Origin: Clavelina lepadiformis
Taxonomy: Eukaryota; Chordata; Ascidiacea; Aplousobranchia; Clavelinidae
Length of the DNA stretch: 64,000 nt
Assembly: GCF_947623445.1 (NCBI RefSeq)
Contig: NC_135240.1
Location: 7,130,001 to 7,194,000, forward strand
Direction: 5' to 3'
Shown here: positions 24,101 to 34,386 of the stretch, piece after piece
How positions within the stretch are numbered: the stretch's first letter is position 1
Layout: every line of letters starts with the position of its first letter
Made by a program: the position numbers and the translations under genes
The notes under the pieces: model-generated
Database searches by the model: none
What the model was told of the DNA's origin: nothing
The model's input: only the letters and a program-made list of their open reading frames with translations

Positions 24101-25912
24101 GATTAAAAAAGATAGTAAGGAAATAATTAAAGTAGTATATAGTTTATATTGTTTGAAGATAAGTGGATGTAACGGTTACGAGAACCAAAACTTTTTGCTT
24201 ATTGGAAAACTTATTGGCCTGAACTATTTGTGACTGCTGAAAGGCAAAGACTTTAACATACAGCCATATACGAATCAGCCGAGATCCTTTATTCTATTGG
24301 TTCAATAATACGCCAAAATACCGACTTTTACATTATGGCATCATTCACTTCAAGAAAAAAACTTTTAAGTTTGATTTAGCTTTGGTTTTTACAAAATTGA
24401 ATAAATTTCTTTTCATTACCCTTGAAGTGATAACTTCTGGAGGGCAAAAACATAACTGAAAGCCAAAGGCGTAGTATGATGGGTCCATTATATATTCCAC
24501 CCCAAAATTAGCAAGTACCAAACGTTTTTTTGTTTAGTATCTATAGAAAACGGTAATTGTCTTCCTACTATTCTGCGGAAAATCCCGTGGAATATAACTC
24601 TCACAAGACATTTATATGTCCTTTGTCATTAATCATTTTGACGCCCAACACAGTCATACATCTGCCTTGGATATGATAGACCATCAAATAGATTTAGTTT
24701 GAAATTAAATAGAATTTTTTAACTAAAACTGCAACAGAGTACGTTTTTACAAAGTCCCAGTTTCACAATGTCGATGAATGTAAAACACAAGATTCGAGAG
24801 CAGAAACCAAATGATTCGTAAATCTTTGTAGTTACAAACGCTGTTTATAATAACAATACATAACCGGCGGCCTAAAACAGAACTCATGGGATAATAAAGG
24901 CAAAATTATGAGGTCGACTTTTCAAATCATTGGAATAAATCTTTCCAAACTTCTATATAATCCTCCAGAGCACATCCAATGCGGTTTGTTCTGCTGCGTG
25001 TTTACGTCAATAGCCTTGCTGTGTGAGGACGTGCGATGAACGCTGTTATTAACCCCGTTGTGATAAATGTGGAGATTAACGGATCCAATATGTGCAAATA
25101 TTCTGTCCCAAATGAATTATGTACATTACAGTGGAACATTGGACCACGTTTACATTGTTTTACAAAAATTTGCGGTCTATAATACAAGAGGGAATGAACT
25201 GAAAAACAAATTTTGTATTACTCGGTTTCGAATGCTCTTAGCTTCCATGCAATAATCAGGCTTATACGGAGTTGTGCGGTTATTTCCGTGTTATTTAAAA
25301 AAATTCAAAAGTTTTTGCATAAAAGTATGTGAAAACATGATTATTTCAAAACTGACTTTAAAACAATGGTAAATTTTTTGAAACGTTAATGTAATTTTAA
25401 AAGTAATATTTCGACTTGTTTATCAGACTACCATTGTGAAATCGACCGTCTTTTCTCAGAAAGTGTGCTTTAGTGTACTTTTTGAACCTTTAATTAAACT
25501 AAGCACCAGTTCACAAAATTTGGATTAATTTCGCCTTCAGTTAGTTCATATCTTGCAGTTGAAAGTTCATTTTTCAATTTTTCCAAAAAGGTTGTTTAAA
25601 CATGAATTTTTGGGTGAAAACTTGCAATATATCTTAATATTATCAACTGTGATTCAGTAGGTGTTTTTAAATGCGCATTTTCATATGCTTTGCAACAAGT
25701 AATAAGGAAATGTTTAAGGGAATGTTTGCCTACATATGTTTATAAAATATTTGTCAAAAAAAAATTCAAAAATCTTGTCTAGGCTTTGAGAAATATGCCA
25801 TTTTCCACGACACACAAAGCACAATTAGCACAAGCAGACATAACCGTTTTGGCCCTTTCGCGTTTCTCTATTTACCGTTTCGCCGACGTCCGAAACCGTG
25901 GGTGACGCGCTT
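21152..25912. other. Long stretch without a recognisable gene
   Basis: About 4.8 kb of mostly AT-rich sequence. Short open frames occur at 22367-22661 (overlapping on both strands) and 22742-23179, but they lack any family signature or splice context. The 22730-23060 segment is locally GC-richer with CACGTGAC and TGACGTCATTA-like words. I see no repeat termini or RNA gene. Confidence 0.4.
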
Positions 25913-25920
25913 TTTATAAC
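25911..25920 (+). promoter_or_regulatory. TATA-like element of the histone H1 gene
   Basis: TTTTTATAAC lies about 125 bases before the H1 start codon, just after a short GC-richer patch (GGGTGACGCGC). This fits a TATA promoter with a 5' leader of about 100 bases. Confidence 0.5.
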
Positions 25921-26042
25921 CTAACAGCACAAAGTAGTGGTTTAGTGTCTGAGTGCTTTTATTGCGAGAGGTAGAGCCCATCGTTAGTTCGACATCGTTT
26001 TGTCCTTAAATCTTTTCGAATTGCAAACTTATCCGAAGAAAA

Positions 26043-26645
26043 ATGGTCGTAAAATCAGATCAGAAGCAAGATAAAAAGCTCAAGGTGCATCCCACCTATG
26101 CTGACATGATCACAAGCAGTATTGTTGCTTTGAAGAATCGCAAAGGATCATCAAAGCAAGCTATTGTTAATTACATTAAGGCCAACTACAAAGTTGAGAG
26201 CAACGTTTCTGTACAAGTGAGACTTAGTTTACAACGACTACTAAAGGCCGAAAAAATAGCTCGCACCAACTATGGTGGTGTTGGACTTTCTGGTCGTTTC
26301 CTAGTGACTGAGAAGGTTACCGCTGAAAAAACTGCCAAAGCCAAGAAGGCAAAGCAAACAGCGAAGAAACAAGAAACAGCCAAAAAGGTTGTAGCAAAGA
26401 AGCCAGAAACGAAACAAGCCGCCAAGAAGAAATCGGCTACCCCGAAGAAGAAAGCAGCCAAGAAGCCAGTTGCCAAAACAGCTGCCAAGAAACAACAACG
26501 TAAGTCACCGAAAAAGAAAGTCACCAAAAAAACTGCGACCCCAAAGAAGCAAAGTGTCAAGAAGGTAACGAAGAAACCGGCACAGAAGAAGACTCCAGCT
26601 AAGAAAACAAAGGCCAAGAAGGCGGCACCAAAGAAGAGCAAGTAA
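26043..26645 (+). CDS. Linker histone H1
   Basis: A single exon of 200 residues. A short basic N-terminal tail (1-14) is followed by the winged-helix globular domain at about 15-88 (HPTYADMI...[17 protein letters not shown]... GVGLSGRF). A Lys/Ala/Pro-rich tail of about 110 residues carries TPKK and SPKK motifs, typical CDK and DNA-binding sites. It binds linker DNA at the nucleosome dyad and compacts chromatin. The first ATG (AAAATGG context) starts directly with the H1 tail. Downstream I see AATAAA 16 bases after the stop and no canonical histone stem-loop, which points to a polyadenylated, replication-independent type. Confidence 0.95.
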   Translation: MVVKSDQKQDKKLKVHPTYADMITSSIVALKNRKGSSKQAIVNYIKANYKVESNVSVQVRLSLQRLLKAEKIARTNYGGVGLSGRFLVTEKVTAEKTAKAKKAKQTAKKQETAKKVVAKKPETKQAAKKKSATPKKKAAKKPVAKTAAKKQQRKSPKKKVTKKTATPKKQSVKKVTKKPAQKKTPAKKTKAKKAAPKKSK

Positions 26646-26661
26646 CTCTGCCAGTGGCCGC

Positions 26662-26667
26662 AATAAA
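26662..26667 (+). promoter_or_regulatory. Polyadenylation signal of the H1 gene
   Basis: AATAAA shortly after the H1 stop codon at 26645, in place of the usual histone 3' stem-loop. Confidence 0.6.
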
Positions 26668-27586
26668 ATAACATTGCAAATGCGAACAGCCGCCATTATA
26701 TACGACCGTGGTTACTACGTCGTAGCTATTGAGTTGCGCTTTTCATATTTGTGTAAACGTATCATGTATTTGCAAGACCTAAAACATGTCACAAGGAAAC
26801 TTACAGTTGATACCATGTTTGGTGCCGTAATGCCAGCTGTTAGTGTGTGAGATTACGCCCAAATTAAGAATCAATGTTGGGGCATGGTGTCACATTTTAT
26901 TGTTTTAGTTTTCAAAGAGTTTGAAAGCTTCTTTGTACAGATTCAGACTTTTATCACCTCGTTTAAGTCGCTTTCCTAAATAAATTACCCGCAAAAAAGG
27001 TTCTTTGTGTTGATTTGAAGTAGTATTTCTGTATGATCTACAGTGAATATTTGTTGAACCCCAGATTACGAGAGAAATCTTAAAATAACGCACGTTGATC
27101 GATGCTAGTATCATAGCACGCAGTAAATGTGTAATACGCTTTATAAAACAATGGCGACCCTAAATCTCAAAGGGAATGCATTGTCGAATCATTGTGTGTT
27201 TGCTTGACTTGCGGTAAAAAGCGCAAATTTTAAAAGCTGTTCGCGCCCTTTTTTGTATGGTTGAATATCTCCAGATATTGCGAAATCGCTTGGTTAATGG
27301 TGACGTAATCGATCAATTACCCGATTTCGCTCGCAAAGGTTAAGCTGACAAGACAAAAGATGAAATTTTAAACACAAATCTGGAATAATTTCTGCAATGT
27401 AAAAGTACAACAAAAAAATCGATTTGCAAATTCGTCGGAAATATTGACCCAAACACCGGGTCCGTAAGCGCAACAAATTTCCAATAACCTTAGATCATGA
27501 CGTCACATTTGTATTCAGTGTAAAGGCGGCATCACGTGAGTAGTTATGACGTTTATGGAGGGCACGCAGGTGAGTGCTACGCTACA

Positions 27587-28094
27587 CAGTGTTAGGCCTA
27601 CCATATTTTCATCGCCAAAAAAGAGGACCATTTCGCCAGCAAGTACAACGCAAATAAAGTTTTACGTTTAAAGAATTTATCACATGTTTTTGGATAATTA
27701 TACGCATATGCCCAAGTAATGTATTCGGCTTCAGAATCATTACGACCTTTTCTGAAACAAGGATACTTTTGCCGCAGTTCATCAGAAAACACAGTGTTCC
27801 TCTTTGGCATTATTGCTTAGCTTTATTTAGATTTTATGTTTGTCTAAATTAAAACAATGATAAGAAAAATGATTAGACCTCGTGCTGTCGCTAAAAAGTC
27901 ATTTGACTTGACTTAGGCCTCATGCCGAAAAGTCACATAAACATATAATTCTGTTGAAAATTTAAGCAAGAAAGCGCAAAATGCAAAAAAGGAGGACATT
28001 TGGACATTTTTCAGTGTCCTCGAAGGACAATTCATTTTTCTTTAGAAAAGAGGACAAATCCTCCTAAAAGAGGACATATTGTAGCCCTACACAG
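27587..28094 (-). mobile_element. Internally deleted hAT-type DNA transposon keeping the transposase N-terminus
   Basis: Imperfect inverted termini: CAGTGTTAGGCCTACCATAT at 27587 and, read on minus from 28094, CTGTGTAGGGCTACAATATG. An open frame at 27810-27598 on the minus strand starts MPKRNTVFSDELRQKYPC, resembling the N-terminal segment of BED-finger hAT transposases. After about 35 residues the similarity is lost and the frame runs into the terminus, so most of the transposase is missing. GAGGACA words recur at 27990-28080. No 8-bp target duplication was found. Confidence 0.5.
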
Positions 28095-28492
28095 GGTGGG
28101 TCGGCCACGTGAGATAAGAGTCGGGTATTAAAATGATAGATTGGTTGTTACTTTTTCAAAAACTTAAGTAGGCTACTTGATAATGAATTAAGCTCTTGCA
28201 AATAGTTTAACTTCTTGTAATAACATTGTGGTAGAGTTAGGTGCAGCATAGCGAGACGAACGACTGAGGTATAGATTCAGCAATGTAGCCAGTATACATA
28301 TGCAAAATTGACAAGATTTTTTTATGAGGTAGTTTATTGTCGTTCGTAAGGTTGCTTTTATATTCAGTTCCATTCCTTTTATAAGCATCCGTTTCTTTGT
28401 CTCAGTTGACCAAGCCACTATCGTTTTTTTCTAGTTAATAAACAACAATTTTCACTGTTTCAATTTTCACTGTTAATAATTTAATCAATCAC

Positions 28493-28532
28493 TTTATTTT
28501 TCGTCAAAACCGCGGTGGGGACGAAAAATAAA
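28493..28532. repeat. Perfect inverted repeat (13-bp stem, 14-base loop)
   Basis: TTTATTTTTCGTC at 28493-28505 is exactly complementary to GACGAAAAATAAA at 28520-28532. The loop contains CCGCGG. Just upstream, CAATTTTCACTGTT occurs twice in tandem (28446-28473). Confidence 0.8.
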
Positions 28533-29141
28533 GCCAGTTGTTACTAACACGCGCCAATGAACAGGAAAAAGTGACAAAGCCCAAAGAGATTAAAACGTGT
28601 TCAAGAGAAATAACGTTAATATTTGCTGGTAACAACTAGTACAGCCACTAAACCTATAATTAGTTAAATCCATAAAACATAAGTTGAAAAAGCGAAAATT
28701 AAGCCGACGAGCAGGTTCAGCAGTTCAAGCAACTGATGAATAAAAATAGTTTCAATGCTGTACATCAGTGGATGGGAAAAGAAACCCCATCTCGGGCAAG
28801 AGCCCGGGGTCTGGTGGCCATAGCACTAAGGAAGGGCGTTGTTGATTAGCCCGAGTTTGTACATCAAGAATGCACACCAAGGATAATATAATCTTTGGAA
28901 GATGTGATGACAATACTGCTTGTTGCAAGATGGAAACTTCTCTGGTACATCGACAGTGATGTACGGAAAAAGATTCCAATGCTGACCAATGTATAGTAGG
29001 CTTATTGCTGAAAGGTAACCCCTCTTGATCAGAAGCTGAAGACTTGAGTATAGTTACTATTACTATTACTATTAAGTTACTTAATAAATAAACAGACTAG
29101 CTAAAAACAAAAATGACCTTCCATAGCTATTCCCGATTTTT

Positions 29142-29162
29142 CGTTTGTTTGTTTGTTTGTTT
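29142..29162 (+). repeat. (GTTT)n microsatellite
   Basis: Five tandem GTTT units within AT-rich spacer. Confidence 0.8.
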
Positions 29163-31183
29163 CAAATGCGGAAATTGAATGCAGACTTCTAGTGCATGGT
29201 TAGTTACTTTTTTGGGTAGACACTCTGCTCTACCGGTAGTCAAATTTTGATCTATCACCATTTTAAATAATATGCAAAGGAAGCCTATATATTTCAGTCA
29301 CTATGATTTTATTTTTGCAATGTAATGAAATCGACACAATATGTATGATGATGAAGTAACAGTGAATTAATGTGTACAATGTTTATACTGTGACATAAAA
29401 CACTGCGACATACCACTTGCCTAAAATGCATCATAAAACATTTGCAATTTGTAACTAATACGTTTATGCTGAGGGAGAAAATGACGTCAACTCAATTGCT
29501 TTTAGGCTTTCTTTACAAAATAAGAAAAAATTGTACGAAATAATAAAGTTTTCTTCTTAGCTTGCTATGTTATTTAAAATGTAATCACTCCATAGAAATA
29601 ATTTTTTTAAAATTCTCATTATCATTAAGTATTCCCGAATCTTGCATTTTGAATTGATTTCAATGTAGCTTGGTTTCAAAATCGAAAACGATAGTCGTTA
29701 ATGTGTGATTTTTTAAATCTTTCTAATGTATAAAACTAAATCAATGCTTTAATTAGTGGGTTAGTAATGTTTTAAGATTTTGGAAGAAAACGGCTGCATC
29801 ATCACAACAAAAAAGCAAGATGTCAGTAGGAAATTCATTAAGCACAAAAAGTTTGAGAAGACGAGTGTACGATTGCCATAAAAGAGGTTGCAGAGTGAAG
29901 TACCCAAATGGTAGCAACGTTTCGGTAGAGAAAGGAAAGGTTATGTAAGATAAGATATAATGCACGTTATAACTGCTCCTATTACGATAAAATATCATAG
30001 CATACAAAAAATGATTACAGCACACTTTACTATGAGGTAATAATCGGTATAGTGACAGGCTGGTTTAAACACGGCTGGGTGTAAATGTGACAACCATTTT
30101 TGCCGTTATGGAATCCCAAACAACAATACATGGAAGAATGTAAATCACCGATTGATTTTGAAGGCATTAAAAATCTTTTAGTAATACCAATGGTTAGCAT
30201 TGACAATAATACTTCAGATTGCTTACGACTGTAGAGCAGACTAACTCCTAATTCTTGTTTATTATAAACTGCCAAAGAAATGAAAGTAAGACGCAAGTAT
30301 AGCTAAAAACAAATTTTAAAAACATAAAAAATATGCCACTGTATTGATCGTTTTCTATTCTGATTCATTCCATAAAAACTTCCTCATAGTCCTAATTCCC
30401 TATTCCTTGACTAGTTACATGGATTCGCTTAAACAATTTTTTCTACGATAAAGAAGTGACCCTTAGTCTTTGAAGTTAACGTGAATAATGAGGCAAATTT
30501 TTGTCACCATTCGAAAATGTGCAACCATTCAAATTGCATAAAATATCTTCCTTTTACTTAATCTGTTGACTCAACAAAATAAATCTTATCACGTATTTGC
30601 TTTCATTCGTATTTTTATGGCACGAAACTACAAACCTAACAAAATCGAGTGAAACTATGACAAAAATATCTCAGTGGATTGAATGAAATTATAAGTTTTA
30701 TAAAACACAAACGCAACACAGGTTCATTTTATGCTGTTGAGCGTGTTAGATAAAATACTGTATTTATAAAAATTAAGTGCATAAAGAAAATTAGATCAAT
30801 AAATGTGAAAATTGTCAGGATGGAAAAAAGTAAAATGCCACATAACACTGTCATGTCATAACCACATATATTAAATTTATATATTTGTGAAAGTAAACCA
30901 CGGTCATGAGTTATATCTTAGCAAAGAAAGTTGAGAAAAACTTACAATAAACAACTTTGGTTATCTTCACAAATGCTAAGTCTGCCAACATATATAAACT
31001 TTACACCGGTAGTCAATTTAAGTCAATCAAGTCGTCAGTTACTCAAAATCAGTAATTCAAAACCTGGAAACAGACTTACTGGTAGCAATGAACACAAGTG
31101 CTTGAAAAAAGAGGCAAAGTTCGATAAGTGCAACAGCATGCTGGAAAAGGGTTAGGAAGCAAAAGAAGACACAGATTTAAAAT

Positions 31184-32922
31184 CTATTCATCAGTCTTGA
31201 CCATTTTCTTCTTCTTGCCCCGTCCAATAATCTTCAACTTCAACCAGGTCCCGGCTTTATCTCTATCAGCTCTCGTCACGCGACTAAAATCGAGATATTG
31301 CAGCTGGGGAATTTTTGTGATGACGTATTGTCTGCACAAAGTAAAGAAACGTGATCCGAATGGAGTGTTGGTAGTTACTATGATGAAAAAGAGTAAAGGT
31401 AAATACGTAAACTCGAATCATAGCTACAACATGTACAAGTTACATGCAACACTTTTGTCAAATCATTGTTTGATTGTTTGCACAAATTGAATATTTTCAA
31501 GATAGTTAATAAGTTATAGTAATATATGGGTTGAACTAAAATAGCTCAAAATTGAAACCTCCTCTTAGAACAAACGAAATGCAACCTGTAGCCTTTGGCA
31601 TTGTCAATCATATTTCCGTGCAAGGTTAGCGTTTTTAGATTCGGCAAAGCAGCAAGCTTGTCGATTTGACGCATGTCATCGATCACATTGGCGTGAAGAT
31701 ACAAAACTTTTACCATCTTATATTGCACCAACGCCTGGTATAGGGAATATCGGTACCAAAAGCATTACGTTTGTCGCTTACAAATTTATGTTAATGATTA
31801 TTACATGATATGTGTTACCTAATAAGTTATACGCAAAGGAAATACCTTAAATGGAAATACCTTATACCATACACCGTTAAATTAGCCTCGCAGCAATAAT
31901 TCAACAACCCACCTCGCTTATGTTTGTTAGATCGTTGAATGACAGGTCGATCCACTCAAGCGTGTCAGGGCTATCCACTACCGCTTGGAGCGCTTTAGAG
32001 AACCCATCAAAAGAACTCAGTAAATTGTTGCTGAGGCGTAATGCTTTACTACAAAAAATTTTTTTAATGTTTCATCTGAGACAATTTCATTTTAACTAAC
32101 TAACAACTTTGTATATTAATTACAATAATTATGTTCGAGGTTTGGAACAATAGGTTGTTTGCACATTTTCTAGCTTGCATAACTTATTTTTTAATTCAGC
32201 AAACGCAGCACCTGCAGTACTTGACGTATTTCTTCTGAGCCTGCCCGGTGTCTGCATTATCATTTCTCTGACCACTAGGCGTCACACTTGGTGCTGTCAC
32301 CTGCTCCGGAAGTTCTACTGGTATTGTGACGTATGGGTGTGGACCGTCACGTGGTGTTGCTCGGGCAATGTCTGGGTGATTAAAAATTTTCGAAAGATAT
32401 AAACCGGTACAGCAATCGTCCAATCGATAAATAAAACAATAATTAATCAACAATGTTAAACTCGCCCCGTTTAGTGGTATACTAGGCTACACAGTAAGCT
32501 TTTTAGCACATAGTGTAAAGCATTGGAAGCGCGTGATTGTTAATACAAAACTGTTTATTTTTCAAAACTTTTTTCACACCTGACATTTTTCTTAATTCTC
32601 TAAACGAGTAGTCCACAGGAGGACCGGTCTTATGATCAAACTCATCTTCCTGCTCCCCCTTCATGTTGGCCAACACTTCTCCAATGCTATACCTGAGAAT
32701 AAGGACATTATTAATACTCAGTTACTTCTTGCGCGAGGTTTCTGATAAATTTGTTTCCCAAGAGCAAGCAGCCGATTTACTTGCTTGTATCATGAGCCTA
32801 TTTACGATTTACGTTTGTTTTAGCCACTAGTCTCAAGAAGTTTTATGGTTGCTTTAATCTTACCGTTTGGATGTAACACTTTCCACCTCATAATGTTTAT
32901 ATTCTTTGCCTTCGTCTCCCAT
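31184..32922 (-). CDS. LRRC51: Leucine-rich repeat-containing protein 51
   Basis: Six exons, 5' to 3' on the minus strand: 32922-32864, 32692-32580, 32371-32212, 32048-31913, 31734-31586, 31331-31184. Total 254 residues, phases consistent. Hallmarks shared with LRRC51/LRTOMT1: PVDYSFREL near the N-terminus, WIDLSFNDLT, VLYLHANVIDD..QIDKLAALPNLKTLTLHGN, KGYRQYV and LDFSRVTRADR. It is a small cytosolic LRR protein; family expression is associated with ciliated cells, but the molecular function is poorly known. This copy is longer than the roughly 190-residue human protein because of an extra N-terminal segment and a Pro/Thr-rich insert encoded by exon 3. The C-terminus is lysine-rich (GRGKKKKMVK). 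Confidence 0.9.
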
Positions 32923-34087
32923 TGCCTACTATTTGTCACGCTTGCTTATATAATGTGGTATTTTTCAAGAGAGTTTACGTGATCCGCTTACATGGTATAC
33001 TTATACGCTAAGTGCTGTATTTCAATAACTCGGTTATTCACTGCTTGCAATCTTTTCTTACGCCCTTTCAGAAAGAACAACTTTTAATTTTTGACAAAGT
33101 CTATCAGGAACCAACAAATTCAATCACCTACCGAAATTTAAGGACAACTTCAAACAATAAGTTTAAACAAAAGTCTTTAAATAACACTTAGCGAAGGAAA
33201 AGGCATTAAATATTAACCTGAAGTAAACAACCCCGCAAAGTTTGCTGCTATTAAGCAGCTCAAGGATATCAAACATACTTTTCCTATCGAACAGTTTGTA
33301 TTAGTGATAGTCCATTCAAATGACGTTGAGTAATATCGCAGAGACTGTGCCCTAACGACAAATAAAACGGAGGAGTCTACTATTCTATTCTATTCTGTGG
33401 TTAGTTTACAGAAAGGTCTTACACAAAGCCCTGGCATGAGATAATGTTAGTTTACCCACCTTGGTTATCTTATTCAGTCCGACGCAGTCTTTCAACGCTC
33501 CAGTTGTAACTATATTTACAGCATAACAAGCAGAACTTGTACTTTTCGTTATCAACTTGGTGGAATTCGTGTAGAACACGGAGCTTCCAGTCGCATGGAT
33601 GAGACCAGCGGATATGCTTTACTAAACCTATGTGATTGCGCTTCTTAAAAATCGCTGAATGCGGCTCGTATTTCTACAATAGAAAGATTGATTTAAACAG
33701 CGACAGTTACAATGGGTCACGCAACGCGATACCAGGCATACTCCGATGGAACAATGCTCATGGAATCTTTGTTTTGCTCTACTGGCTGTTACTAAACAAC
33801 GGGCCACTGTGTGGTGTTTATGTCGCTCATCGGTTATCAAATTTTATCTTATCAGGCATAAATGTTGGTTTTGCGCGTACCTTATCATATAATAGGGTTC
33901 ATGTAGTAATGGTGCGGTATTGTTAAATATATAGTTAGTTATTTGTAATAAGAGATGAAACAGAAACACTTTCGTCGATCCCTGCGAGAGACTGATGTTT
34001 CGCTTCAAAAACCTTGTTTGTGCTAATATTTTGCGCAAAACCGATTTACAACCGAAAAGCAACTCACATTTGTTCGAACACATTTAG
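32923..34087. other. Spacer between LRRC51 and the pentraxin-ZP gene
   Basis: It presumably contains the LRRC51 promoter. A short TCTAT tandem repeat lies near 33381. Open frames on both strands at 33628-33926 mirror each other and resemble no family. Confidence 0.45.
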
Positions 34088-34093
34088 TTTATT
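34088..34093 (-). promoter_or_regulatory. Candidate polyadenylation signal of the pentraxin-ZP gene
   Basis: AATAAA on the minus strand about 295 bases after the stop codon at 34387. Confidence 0.4.
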
Positions 34094-34386
34094 TGTTATA
34101 ATATCTCAAAGCAAACAAAATAATGCTGAAAGGTCACCAAAACAAAAAGTGAAACAAACAAAACACCGAAGCAGGAACCAGGCTAACAGTATAATTAAAA
34201 AGAGCAGTCGCCTGATCCTTTTCTGATGCAGTGAATCTGGTCATCAGCAGTCAGTAAAGAAACTGAATGCACATGTTCGTCATTAAGCCGAGTCCAGTAT
34301 CTCGCCACACGCACCTTGCCCCATTTTACCACACGCAACGCGAAGGCTCGTTTTTCGTTATAAAACTTTGTCATTGACGTCCCTGA

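Larger units (their letters stand above)
26668..31183. other. Gene-free stretch between H1 and LRRC51
   Basis: It holds a hAT remnant (27587-28094), a perfect 13-bp hairpin (28493-28532), a GC-richer unexplained patch (about 28750-29000) and microsatellites: (ACT/ATT)n near 29055 and (GTTT)n at 29142-29162. No exon could be supported. Confidence 0.5.

Noticed and set aside
26270-26674. 134-codon frame antisense to histone H1
   Set aside because: Mirror of the Lys/Ala-rich tail, compositional.
33628-33926. Opposite-strand frames near 33.7 kb
   Set aside because: Short, overlapping, no similarity, ordinary for random sequence of this length.
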